Assembly: GCA_965215845.1 (NCBI GenBank)
Contig: CBDCEL010000003.1
Location: 558,001-622,000 of the forward strand
DNA length: 64,000 nucleotides
Direction of reading: 5' to 3'
From: Aurantibacter_A sp965215845
Lineage (GTDB): Bacteria; Bacteroidota; Bacteroidia; Flavobacteriales; Flavobacteriaceae
How positions within the stretch are numbered: the stretch's first letter is position 1; every line of letters begins with the position of its first letter. Of the stretch, positions 9,296 through 17,884 are shown piece after piece. The position numbers and the translations under genes are program-made. The notes beneath the pieces were generated by a model that was not told the origin of the DNA, ran no database searches, and worked only from the letters and a program-made list of their open reading frames with translations.

Positions 9296-10635
9296 AGTAT
9301 CGTTTATTTTTGAGGCAATGCCTACGCTCTAAGGAAGTTCGTCTTAGCCTTTTACTGATTCTCATTCTGGGATTTGTCAGCATTTTTATCGGAAAACGGC
9401 ACCTGGTCGCCCAGCAAAATGCCATCGACGAGGTAAAAACCTACCAAGAGCAACACTTTGAGCGCCATGTGAACCTGCACAATGATGATTTGGGACTATT
9501 GCTCTACTACGTCAAGTTTGCGTTCATCAACCCGGCGAGTCCGCTTGCTGGGTTGTCCATTGGGCAGTCCGATGTGAATCCCTCCATAAAAAGAATCACG
9601 ATAAAGACCTTTGAGGCGCAAAAGCACGATACCGATTTGATCAATCCCATGAACTTGCAATCGGGCAATCTTGATTTTGCCTTCGTACTCATTTATTTAA
9701 TGCCATTATTGGTGATCGTTCTGGGCTTCAATGTCGTTTCAGAAGAAACGGAAACGGGCACATGGCGTTTGGTCGCTATTCAGACCACATCAAAAGTCGG
9801 GTTCGTGATCAACAAACTGTCAGTACGGCTATTGCTGATGGTCGCCGTTCTGATACTCTTGTTCTTAACGGCGAAAATCGTGCTCGGTATTGCGTTCGAC
9901 CTAGGTTTGTTGCTGATGTTCACGATGGCCTTGCTCTATATCTTTTTTTGGTTCGCAGTTTGCTTTTTCGTCATCTGCTTTAAGAAATCTTCCGGATTCA
10001 ATGCACTGATGTTACTATCCATTTGGTTGATACTGCTCATTGTACTGCCTGCGGGAATCAATGCATACGTAGCCTCAAAATATCCTGTACCGGAGGCACT
10101 GACGACCGCCATAGCACAGCGCGATGGTTACCACACCAAATGGGATACCGAAAAGTTGCCCACCATCCAAAAATTTTATGGGCATTACCCCCAATTTGAA
10201 AAGTACGGCTACCCTACCGAAGGCTTCAATTGGCTTTGGTACTATGCGATGCAACAAATGGGCGATGATGATTCAGAAAAAGAAAGGGAGTCGCTCAATA
10301 CCAAAATCAAGCAGCGGGAAAAAAGCAGTAGCACCATAGCCTCATGGCTACCGAACATGCACATGCAACTGGCCTTTAATCGATTGGCGGGCACAAGTTT
10401 GGGGCAACACATCGATTTTTTGAATGCCACCGAAGCCTTTCACGAAGAATTGCGTCTGTTTTTCTATCCCAAAATATTTGAAGAGAAAATGGCGGAAACC
10501 ATCGACTGGGACCAATTTGAACCGACGTACTATCAGGCTGGGGAAAAAACGAAACCAATTCAGGTATTGGCGCCTTTATTTTTGGCCACTTTGTTAATAG
10601 TTTTAGTTTCAGTGCCAAGGGCGAGAAAATTATGA
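9292..10635 (+). CDS. DUF3526 ABC-2 type permease, second subunit
   Basis: 447 aa, a paralogue of the preceding gene: one N-terminal helix (LSLLLILILGFVSIFIG), a periplasmic region with YYVKFAFINPASPLAGL, a coupling segment EETETGTWRLVAIQ, several helices (about 130-265), a second periplasmic region and a terminal helix. It starts within the stop of the first permease (ATGA overlap), so translation is probably coupled. It is the last gene of the apparent operon; a 56-base gap with no clear terminator separates it from the next gene. Confidence 0.85.
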   Translation: MKYRLFLRQCLRSKEVRLSLLLILILGFVSIFIGKRHLVAQQNAIDEVKTYQEQHFERHVNLHNDDLGLLLYYVKFAFINPASPLAGLSIGQSDVNPSIKRITIKTFEAQKHDTDLINPMNLQSGNLDFAFVLIYLMPLLVIVLGFNVVSEETETGTWRLVAIQTTSKVGFVINKLSVRLLLMVAVLILLFLTAKIVLGIAFDLGLLLMFTMALLYIFFWFAVCFFVICFKKSSGFNALMLLSIWLILLIVLPAGINAYVASKYPVPEALTTAIAQRDGYHTKWDTEKLPTIQKFYGHYPQFEKYGYPTEGFNWLWYYAMQQMGDDDSEKERESLNTKIKQREKSSSTIASWLPNMHMQLAFNRLAGTSLGQHIDFLNATEAFHEELRLFFYPKIFEEKMAETIDWDQFEPTYYQAGEKTKPIQVLAPLFLATLLIVLVSVPRARKL

Positions 10636-10691
10636 ATACCAAACCCTATGTTTATATCTTTAAAGCAAAATCATAAATACAACCCGTAAAA

Positions 10692-11732
10692 ATGATTCGA
10701 ATAGTATTCATTGCACTTCTTTTGATTCCGTTATCGGTTCTTTCACAAAATCCGTTTCAAGAGGCTTTTAAGAATGAAACGAGACCGTTCAGAAAGGATA
10801 TGCGAATCGCATTTACCGACTCGCAAAACAACCAAACCGCTCTGCCCATATCGATTATCAAAGGCAAAAAGGACGGACCGGTTTTTACAATTGTTGCGGG
10901 AGTTCATGGTTATGAATATCCCCCTATTGTAGCAACACAGAAGCTTTTACACCAAATGGAACCCGATAGTCTGACCGGCACCCTTATTATCATTCCTATC
11001 GCCAATACGGGATCTTTTTATGGCAGGGAACCCTTTATGAATCCGCAGGACAAGGTGAATTTAAACAATGCCTTCCCAGGTAAAGCGGACGGTTCGGTGA
11101 CACAAAAGATTGCACATTTTATGACCACGAACGTAATTCCCGTGAGCGATGTCTTTTTGGATATTCACTGTGGCGGTGCAGCAGAGGATTTACTTCCCTT
11201 CATATGCTACTACAACAATGGGAACTATCCGAAGCAGACTAAAAAAGCCCAAGAACTTTCGGAAATCAGTGGCTTTGAATACGTAGTTTCCTATCCATTT
11301 ACGCTTAAAGAATATGACCCGGCGAAATATGTCTTTAAACAAGCCTGTAAAGATGGTAAGGTGGCCCTAAGTATCGAGAGCGGCAAATTGGGCAACGTGC
11401 AAGAAGAAGCGGTCAATCGAATCACCGATGGAGTTTACCGAATGTTGGGCAACATGGACATGTACGAAAGGCGAATCGAAAAGTCTGACAAGCAAATCAT
11501 TCGGCTTAATGATCAAAGATACATCGATGCGGACGCCCAAGGCATATTCTACAGCCCATTTAAGGCGGGAGATACCGTAAAAAAAGGTGAGGAAGTCGGG
11601 CACATCACCGACGAATTCGGAAATAGAATTTCTGAGTTCAAAACACCTGTATCGGGAGTCATACTCTATAAAATCGGAACACCTCCGGTAAATGTCGATG
11701 ATACCATCATGTGTATTAGTGTTGTCAATTGA
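10692..11732 (+). CDS. secreted succinylglutamate desuccinylase/aspartoacylase family hydrolase
   Basis: 346 aa with a signal peptide (MIRIVFIALLLIPLSVLSQ). The zinc carboxypeptidase-like fold of the AstE/AspA (M14-related) family is shown by GVHGYEYPP (H and E metal ligands), the NLNNAFPG loop, LDIHCGG (third ligand His) and SIESGKLG. A C-terminal beta-rich domain (about 265-346) with KGEEVGHITDEFGN is common to this family. It probably cleaves an N-acyl amino acid or amide in the periplasm; the substrate cannot be read from sequence. It converges on the sterol-desaturase gene with 9 bases between stops. Confidence 0.85.
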   Translation: MIRIVFIALLLIPLSVLSQNPFQEAFKNETRPFRKDMRIAFTDSQNNQTALPISIIKGKKDGPVFTIVAGVHGYEYPPIVATQKLLHQMEPDSLTGTLIIIPIANTGSFYGREPFMNPQDKVNLNNAFPGKADGSVTQKIAHFMTTNVIPVSDVFLDIHCGGAAEDLLPFICYYNNGNYPKQTKKAQELSEISGFEYVVSYPFTLKEYDPAKYVFKQACKDGKVALSIESGKLGNVQEEAVNRITDGVYRMLGNMDMYERRIEKSDKQIIRLNDQRYIDADAQGIFYSPFKAGDTVKKGEEVGHITDEFGNRISEFKTPVSGVILYKIGTPPVNVDDTIMCISVVN

Positions 11733-11741
11733 GGTATCGGT

Positions 11742-12614
11742 TCATTTTGATTTTCGAAAACCGTAGAACTGTTGGCCTAGGAAATCAGATGGCACCTTTT
11801 CGTCGCCTGGAAATCCCAAGGGAATGGTGCCGCTATCTTCGGGTATGTAATTGGTCTTGAAGAGATAATCCCATAAACTAAGGCTTATACCAAAGTTAAT
11901 ACCATATTTTCCTTCGGGAAGTACATAGGAATGATGGTACAGGTGCATCACAGGATTGTTGAAAACATACTTCAACGGGCCCCATGTCAACTTGACGTTG
12001 GCATGGTTCAAATGGCCAATGGCAACCGCCAAAAAGTGGACGATAATGGCCTGTTGGGGTTCAAAACCTCCAAGCAACATGACACCCAAAGTCTTTAAAG
12101 GTTTGTAGAGGATGTTTTCCATCCAATGATAACGCATATGGGCGGCAAAACCCATCTCCTTTACACTATGATGTATCTTATGAAATTGCCAAAGGAATTC
12201 ATACTTGTGCAACAGGATATGGGTAAACCATTGAACGAAATCCAACACCACGAAAAAGACCAATAGTTGTGCCCAGATAGGCCACTCGCCCATACTGACC
12301 AATGATAAACTTTTCATTGAGATTCCGATATCCAGAAAAATCATTTCCAGAACTTTATAGAATCCGCTTATGGCAATGGCGAAGATGAAAAAGTTGAAGA
12401 ACATATAGAAAGCATCCAGCCAAAAGTCCTTTCTAAAAATCGACTGTTCCTTCCGCCATGGGAACAGAATTTCTAACCCGTATACTACTAATGAAATGGC
12501 CACGATCCCCCAGAAAAAATTACTGTACCATGGCACCTCGAAGATGATGGACTTCCAAGTCCATTCCAAAGTGCCCAAGAACGAGTTTTTAAAGCCGTTG
12601 ATGTAATCATGCAT
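11742..12614 (-). CDS. sterol desaturase/fatty acid hydroxylase family protein
   Basis: 290 aa integral membrane protein with the histidine boxes of the di-iron hydroxylase superfamily: HILLH, HKIHHS, HLNHAN and HLYHHS. Four or more hydrophobic segments place it in the inner membrane. Family members hydroxylate or desaturate sterols, carotenoids or fatty acids with O2. The substrate here is unknown; no carotenoid or sterol genes are adjacent. The start ATG at 12614 is the only good one upstream of the first helix. Confidence 0.85.
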   Translation of the reverse strand: MHDYINGFKNSFLGTLEWTWKSIIFEVPWYSNFFWGIVAISLVVYGLEILFPWRKEQSIFRKDFWLDAFYMFFNFFIFAIAISGFYKVLEMIFLDIGISMKSLSLVSMGEWPIWAQLLVFFVVLDFVQWFTHILLHKYEFLWQFHKIHHSVKEMGFAAHMRYHWMENILYKPLKTLGVMLLGGFEPQQAIIVHFLAVAIGHLNHANVKLTWGPLKYVFNNPVMHLYHHSYVLPEGKYGINFGISLSLWDYLFKTNYIPEDSGTIPLGFPGDEKVPSDFLGQQFYGFRKSK

Positions 12615-12647
12615 AGTACAAAAGTAATGCCGATTGGATTAAAAACA

Positions 12648-12784
12648 ACCCCTCCGTTCCGCCAAAAAGGCGGAACACCTCCCCTTGACTAAGGGGAGGA
12701 GCCTACAGCGTGTCATCATGGTCGGTTCTTTTACCTTGGCTAACAAACTAAACCCGATCAGCTCCTCCCTTTGAATAAAAGGAG
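12648..12784. repeat. intergenic hairpin-rich repeat, copy 1
   Basis: First of three related units. Order: ACCCCTCCG, a short perfect hairpin (TTCCGCC-aaaaa-GGCGGAA), the palindrome CCTCCCCTTGACTAAGGGG-AGG at 12678-12699, a conserved stretch with CATCATGGTCGGTTCTTTTA, and GCTCCTCCCTTTGAATAAAA-GGAG at the end. No protein is likely here although frames run through it. Confidence 0.85.
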
Positions 12785-12855
12785 CCCGCCTGAATGGTAC
12801 GGGCAGGGTGCCACGACATTTTAGTCTTGGTCGGAAGGATTGAAATGTTGAGCAA

Positions 12856-12988
12856 ACCCCTCCGTCCGCCCGTGGCGGACACCTCCCCTTGACTAAGGGG
12901 AGGAGCTTACAACGTGTCATCATGGTCGGTTCTTTTACCTTGGCTAACAAACTAAACCCGATCAGCTCCTCCCTTTGAATAAAAGGAG
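12856..12988. repeat. intergenic hairpin-rich repeat, copy 2
   Basis: Second unit, almost identical to copy 1 outside the small stem-loop, where the stem is now GTCCGCC-cgt-GGCGGAC. The palindrome starts at 12882, 204 bases after that of copy 1. A bridging segment (TTTTAGTCTTGGT...GATTGAAATGT) precedes copies 2 and 3. Confidence 0.85.
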
Positions 12989-13035
12989 ATGCCATGATAT
13001 TTTAGTCTTGGTTGGAGGGATTGAAATGTCGAGTA

Positions 13036-13179
13036 ACCCCTCCGACCCATCCGATAGGTCGGATGGCCCACCTCCCCTTGACTAAGGGGAGGAACCTTCC
13101 GTGTATCATCATGGTCGGTTCTTTTATTTTTGCCAACAAAACCGAACCCTATTAGCTCCTCCCTTTAGATAATGGGAGG
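13036..13179. repeat. intergenic hairpin-rich repeat, copy 3
   Basis: Third, more diverged unit. The small stem-loop has another sequence (CCATCC...GGATGG or CCGACC...GGTCGG), while the CCTCCCCTTGACTAAGGGG palindrome (from 13071) is unchanged; spacing to copy 2 is 189 bases. It ends just before the stop of the cytochrome gene. Confidence 0.8.
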
Positions 13180-13191
13180 AGCCAAACTTGA

Positions 13192-13638
13192 TCATTCTTT
13201 CAAATCGTACCACTCAACATTTGTCAATGGTGCTCTCCTACCCTTCTCTTCCGGTGCATAGTGCTTTTCAAGATAGTCCAAAATGATTTCTTCATTTGCA
13301 CCAAGGTTCCATAGGTTCTGCGATTCTTGCATCCATCGAATGGTATTGAGCCAACCTTCACGCGTCATTTTGTTCTGTGTAACCAATTCCGCAGCGTGGC
13401 ACGAGGTACAGTTGGCGATCACCTCGGTCATACCGGTATCTTGAATGAACCCGGTCTCGGCATCTATATTGGCCTCGGCCGATACCTCTTCCCCGGTTTC
13501 CAAGGGCAATTCGATTTCTTCTGTTGGCCCGCCAAAATACAGTGCTATAATAGCGGCGATAACCGCAATGGCGCAAATAACGATTAGAAATCGGTAAATT
13601 CTTCTAGATCCCTTTCGAAATTTTTTGTGTTCGCTCAT
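13192..13638 (-). CDS. membrane-anchored monohaem cytochrome c (SorB-like)
   Basis: 148 aa. One N-terminal transmembrane helix (about 16-36), an acidic linker, then a small cytochrome c domain with the haem motif CTSCH at 77-81 and Met residues at 91 and 103 as possible axial ligands. It lies 31 bases after the molybdenum oxidoreductase gene on the same strand. In SorAB-type sulfite dehydrogenases a small cytochrome takes electrons from the Mo subunit; the pairing makes this the likely job. The domain faces the periplasm, anchored in the inner membrane. Confidence 0.85.
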   Translation of the reverse strand: MSEHKKFRKGSRRIYRFLIVICAIAVIAAIIALYFGGPTEEIELPLETGEEVSAEANIDAETGFIQDTGMTEVIANCTSCHAAELVTQNKMTREGWLNTIRWMQESQNLWNLGANEEIILDYLEKHYAPEEKGRRAPLTNVEWYDLKE

Positions 13639-13669
13639 AGCTTGAAATGCCCTGCCCTTACTCGCAGGC

Positions 13670-14896
13670 TTAACCTACCTTTACCGCAATTCGATGACAG
13701 GCATTGTTTAAATATCCCTTCGGATTCCAACCCGGCAATAACATGGGCTGACTTCGTCCATCGGAATCCGTGGCACGCGCCCAGACCTCATAATAACCTT
13801 TTTGGGGAAATTCCACACTGGCCGTAAAGTGTTGCCAGGCCAATCGATTGGCCGGTTTTTCAAGCGTACAAGGTTTCCAGGAACTCCCAAAATCAATGGA
13901 ATATTCCATTTTTGAAACGGCCAATTCCCCGGCCCAGGCATGGCCCCTGATATTGAGTTTTTTCCCTTTAGGAATAATCGCTCCCGATTTTGGATAGGTA
14001 ATCAATGATTTCACGGGCATCGATTCAATAATGCACATATTTTCATCGGCAACCTTCTCACCCGGAGCCACTGGTTCGCAGGGAACGCGATACGAACTTC
14101 CGCCCATTTTCGGCCCATCGTGGATCTTATTGCGTACGCTGATCCGGTTCACCCATTTTCCTGAGGCCGAAGCAGGCCATCCCCCGGCCACCAGCCTTAA
14201 CGGAAAACCATGCGCCAATGGAATATCGCTATCGTTCATGGCGAAAGCCACTAAAGTCTCATCTTGCATCGCCTTTGAAATAGGTACTCCGCGTGAAATC
14301 GGTTCTTTGTTCGGATCTCGGCTCAAATGCAAATCGGCCGCATGATAACCGATATAGGCCGCATCGTTTTTTATTCCGACATCCGTCAAAATATCTTTCA
14401 AGCGTACCCCCGTCCATTGGGCACAGGATACCGCACCGATTGTCCATTGGTTTCCTTTTGCCGGTGGATTGAACTCACTTCGTCCATTTCCGCCACATTC
14501 CAAGGTCAATTGATAGGTATGGTGTTCAAACCTTGATTTCAACTCATCCAACGAATAGGTCTTCTTTTTAACCACCGATTCCCCATCGATGGTCAGCGTC
14601 CAGTTAGCGGCGTCGATATTTTCGGGAATCAACCCATTATTGCGAATGAACATGAACTTGTTCGGGGTGACCTTGTCATCCAACAAATGTGCCTTGGCCT
14701 CCATGTTCCACGGCTTGCTATTGAGCAAGGTCATATCTTCGTGCTTGTCGAACATTTTAAAGGGGTCGGGGTCTTGAAAGGCCAATGGAATATACCCGTC
14801 CGGAATCAGATGGGAAAACACAAGGTCGGTGAAAACAATACTTGAGAGCGCTCCAATAAAGGAATTTTTAATGAACTTTCTTCTTTTTGTAGGCAT
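13670..14896 (-). CDS. Tat-exported sulfite oxidase family molybdenum enzyme (SorA-like)
   Basis: 408 aa. The N-terminus PTKRRKFIKNSF is a twin-arginine signal, matching a folded cofactor-bearing periplasmic enzyme. The molybdopterin-binding domain (about 75-290) has the Mo-ligating Cys134 in LECGGNGR, then GAVSCAQWTGVRL and PLRLVAGGWPASASGKW. A C-terminal Mo-co dimerisation domain (about 300-405) includes GHAWAGELAVSKMEYS and WARATDSDGR. This is the sulfite oxidase/SorA architecture; sulfite to sulfate with electrons to the downstream cytochrome is the likely reaction. Substrate specificity in this family can differ, so the name is by homology. Confidence 0.88.
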   Translation of the reverse strand: MPTKRRKFIKNSFIGALSSIVFTDLVFSHLIPDGYIPLAFQDPDPFKMFDKHEDMTLLNSKPWNMEAKAHLLDDKVTPNKFMFIRNNGLIPENIDAANWTLTIDGESVVKKKTYSLDELKSRFEHHTYQLTLECGGNGRSEFNPPAKGNQWTIGAVSCAQWTGVRLKDILTDVGIKNDAAYIGYHAADLHLSRDPNKEPISRGVPISKAMQDETLVAFAMNDSDIPLAHGFPLRLVAGGWPASASGKWVNRISVRNKIHDGPKMGGSSYRVPCEPVAPGEKVADENMCIIESMPVKSLITYPKSGAIIPKGKKLNIRGHAWAGELAVSKMEYSIDFGSSWKPCTLEKPANRLAWQHFTASVEFPQKGYYEVWARATDSDGRSQPMLLPGWNPKGYLNNACHRIAVKVG

Positions 14897-15098
14897 GGTA
14901 TAAAAGTAGAAAATATTTGTTTCGCGCGAACTTCTGCTCGACCAAAACTCTCAAAAGAGGTCCCTTTATTTTGCCGATTTTTGTTTCCGCTTGCCATGAA
15001 TTGGAGTCCATTCGGCCGGGTATGGACAAAAAAATTAGGGGGCCAAACAGCTTGAATACCATAAAATTTTAGTTATTTCAGCAAAAAATTAGAATGTT

Positions 15099-16039
15099 AT
15101 GAAAATGAGATTCTTTGTAATCATTGCTTTTTTGGCCTATTCTTGCGATGAGCTCGAACCGGCCGGTTCCCCTGAAGGTAGTATCCCTCCCACCCTTACG
15201 CCCGCAACCGGGCCGGCGATTTTGGGAATGAATACGGTGATCGGTTCAAATTCTTTTGAAGACACCTATGTCGCATTACAAGAATCCTTGGCAGCCAATG
15301 CGAACATTGAAATTGTGGCGGAAGTCGACCATGCCGCAAATGCTGCCGGGGTAGGAACGACCCTTGATCCCTCAAAAATCATATTCTTCGGAAATCCCAG
15401 TTTGGGAACTCCCCTAATGCAACAAAATCAATTGGCAGGCCTTGACCTGCCCCAAAAAATATTGGTCTATCAACCTGCAGCCGATACGGTATACTTGCCT
15501 ACAACAACACCCAATACCTAGCGAATCGATATGGACTGGATGCTGGTACGGCCCTGCCCACTATCGAAGAAGCCTTGGCCAATCTCACCAAAAATGCCGG
15601 GGGTGCCGAAGTCAGGGCAGCAGAAAACAACGATATCTCGCCCTCGGATGGAATTATTACCAAAATAAGCAAGCGAACCTTTGGTGATACTTATCGATCG
15701 CTAAGGGACGCCATACAGGAGAATAGCAATCTAACGATCCTGACACAGTTGAACCACAGACAGAATGCCCTGGACGTGGGGATGGAACTCGATCCAACGC
15801 GACTTATTATCTTCGGAAATCCTAGTTTGGGCAGTCCACTGATGCAAAATTCACCCACCACGGCCTTGGACCTTCCCCAAAAAATGCTCGTATGGCGTGA
15901 TGCTGAAGACCAAGTACATGTATCCTATAATGATCCCGAATTTTTGAAAAAGCGACATGGTTTGGAAGAAAACGACCAAATTCTGGAAACGATTGCCAGC
16001 GCCCTGGAAAATCTTTCGAACATCGCTACGGGAAATTAG
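15099..16039 (+). pseudogene. frameshifted lipoprotein with two DUF302 domains
   Basis: Two consecutive frames belong to one gene. The first (15099-15521) has a lipoprotein signal (FLAYSC) and one DUF302 domain with FFGNPSLGTPLMQ and LDLPQKILV; it stops early at TAG. The second frame (to 16039) carries a parallel domain with IFGNPSLGSPLMQ and LDLPQKMLV. At 15495-15500 the DNA reads TTGCCTAC; restoring one G (TTGGCCTAC) joins the frames and yields YLAYNNTQYLANRYGLD, matching VSYNDPEFLKKRHGLE of the second half. So a single-base deletion has split a tandem-domain protein, or there is a sequencing error. DUF302 domains are small periplasmic folds of unknown role. Confidence 0.82.
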
Positions 16040-16064
16040 TCAAGCTTCAATAAAAAGGGCAGGG

Positions 16065-16379
16065 TCAATCTGATTCAACCTCAATGATTTTTTCTTTCTT
16101 CTTTTGGGCACCTTTGAAAACATAGGTATAAAACCACATGATCGTGAAGGTCGGTATTACATCCAGACCCGGCAAAAGTTCTTCGATAAAGGTGATGGCC
16201 CCGGCCGTCTGTCCGGCCCTGCCCTTATACATTCGGGTCATCAGCCACGCTGAAATTGGCGCCCATATAATATCGGAGAACGTTCCTATACCGGGTATGA
16301 CAAAAGAAACCATTCCGATGGCGTCGAAGAGCAATCCCAATAATAGATTTCGTTTTTTGTTATCCTTTAATTCCGACAT
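16065..16379 (-). CDS. small membrane protein, unknown function
   Basis: 104 aa with three hydrophobic segments: LLLGLLFDAIGMVSFVIPGI, FSDIIWAPISAWLMTRMYKG and VIPTFTIMWFYTYVF. Charged ends (Lys-rich C-terminus) suggest an inner membrane protein. The pattern is familiar from flavobacterial genomes as a conserved hypothetical, but I know no function. It converges on the DUF302 pseudogene. Confidence 0.65.
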   Translation of the reverse strand: MSELKDNKKRNLLLGLLFDAIGMVSFVIPGIGTFSDIIWAPISAWLMTRMYKGRAGQTAGAITFIEELLPGLDVIPTFTIMWFYTYVFKGAQKKKEKIIEVESD

Positions 16380-16440
16380 ATTTTAAAATTAGTGTTCATG
16401 TCGAAATGAAGCAAATAAAATGCCAAAAACAATACGAGGG

Positions 16441-16935
16441 TCATTGCATTCTTTTGACATGGCCGTTACCACTATTGGTCTTCACAAATGTATTTGCAGA
16501 TTTGTAGATAACCTCACTATCATTGGTCGAAGTTACTACCAAGGTATTGAAATCGATTTTTGATAGATCGACCAAGGCTCCATCTTCTGCCGACACTACG
16601 AAAGACTTCATTCGCGAGAATTTCCCATCCATACGGATCGACCCACCATTGGATATACTAATAACGGTAAGAGAAGGCGCAAAAACCGTAATCTTGATAT
16701 CCTCATAATTTCCAGCACCGCCGTCCGACCTTATTTTCAAGGTATTGTCCTCTACTTCCCAAACAATATGCTCCAAAATAGATTCGTCTCCGGAAAATCC
16801 GATATTGTAATCAGAAGATTTTATAATCTCTATGGGTGCCCCGGCTGTACTTTCCAAGGCTTCAAATTTGTCGGGTGCCTGGGCAAAGGCCAATGTGGAA
16901 AAAAGTATGGATGCTAGCAAAAATAAGTTTTTCAT
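16441..16935 (-). CDS. secreted GIN-domain (DUF2807-like) beta-helix protein
   Basis: About 164 aa from the ATG at 16935 (signal MKNLFLLASILFSTLAFAQ). The mature part is repetitive beta strand: short hydrophobic/Asp-Gly turns such as ISNGGSIRMDGKF, DGALVDLSKIDF and TNDSEVIYKSAN resemble the right-handed beta-helix of the GIN/DUF2807 'auto-transporter adhesin' domain. It is shorter than most such proteins, which exceed 200 aa, so it may be a minimal version. Cell-surface or periplasmic; role unknown. Confidence 0.6.
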   Translation of the reverse strand: MKNLFLLASILFSTLAFAQAPDKFEALESTAGAPIEIIKSSDYNIGFSGDESILEHIVWEVEDNTLKIRSDGGAGNYEDIKITVFAPSLTVISISNGGSIRMDGKFSRMKSFVVSAEDGALVDLSKIDFNTLVVTSTNDSEVIYKSANTFVKTNSGNGHVKRMQ

Positions 16936-17017
16936 TTTCTTTGATTTTAAGATGATTATCTTAAAGACACAGAAAATGGGCAAAGGTTACATTACCAAAA
17001 CCATATTTGATCAAAAG

Positions 17018-17617
17018 TCAAGAAAGATCCGAACTGATCAGCTTCAAGAATTCATTGCGGGTCTCGATCTTTTCAAATTGACCACGGAAACCCGAAGTGG
17101 TCGTCACCGAATTCTGTTTCTGCACCCCGCGCATCATCATGCACATATGTGCCGCTTCAATGACCACGGCCACGCCTTTTGGTTTCAGGGTCGTATTGAT
17201 GCATTCCAAAATATCATGGGTGAGCCTTTCCTGTACCTGAAGTCGTCTAGCAAACACATCGATGACACGGGGAATTTTGCTCAGGCCCACAATGTGTCCG
17301 TTTGGAATATAGGCGACATGCGCTTTCCCGAAAAAAGGAAGCATATGGTGTTCACATAGCGAATACACCTCTATATCCTTTATGATCACCATATCATCAT
17401 AATCTTCCTTGAACATTGCGCCTTTCAATATCTCGACCGGATCTTGTTTATATCCCTGTGTCAAAAAAAGCATGGCCTTGGCAGCACGCTCAGGGGTCTT
17501 TGTCAATCCCTCACGGGTCACATCCTCCCCTATCTCATCGATGATCTTTGAAAATCGATCCTTGACCTCATTGGTAATCTCGATATTGTATTCCTCTAAA
17601 TTCTTGTATGGAGCCAT
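17018..17617 (-). CDS. folE: GTP cyclohydrolase I
   Basis: 199 aa, normal length. It converts GTP to 7,8-dihydroneopterin triphosphate, the first step of folate (and here possibly molybdopterin-independent pterin) synthesis. Zinc ligands are visible: Cys88 and His91 in LCEHHMLPF, and Cys159 in AHMCMMMRG. GLSKIPRVIDVFARRLQVQERLT and the QNSVTTTSGFRG tail are classic FolE motifs. It is a stand-alone gene with a 267-base gap to lolD on the other strand. Confidence 0.95.
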   Translation of the reverse strand: MAPYKNLEEYNIEITNEVKDRFSKIIDEIGEDVTREGLTKTPERAAKAMLFLTQGYKQDPVEILKGAMFKEDYDDMVIIKDIEVYSLCEHHMLPFFGKAHVAYIPNGHIVGLSKIPRVIDVFARRLQVQERLTHDILECINTTLKPKGVAVVIEAAHMCMMMRGVQKQNSVTTTSGFRGQFEKIETRNEFLKLISSDLS

Positions 17618-17884
17618 TTATTCTATTTGGATTATTGTTAGTGTTGCACCCAACGAATAGGTCGTGAAATTAGGGTTAAAATATCAATATTGAAAGTGCG
17701 TGAACTGTACGGATCAAGTTTAGGGTCTACAGACCACAATTGGTATTGGAAAAGGCTTCAAACTTCATGGTTGCCATACGTATCTCCCGTTTGGCAAGTT
17801 TGTCTGAACATCAAAGTTTAGGCCCTGCAATAGTTTTGCCATGTCTGTCACTTTGTTTACTTTCAAATCCTTAAATTTCTTTGG

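Noticed and set aside
12639..12995. 118-aa minus-strand frame across the intergenic repeats
   Set aside because: The predicted protein repeats itself because it translates the DNA repeat; the reading is explained by hairpin-rich non-coding units.
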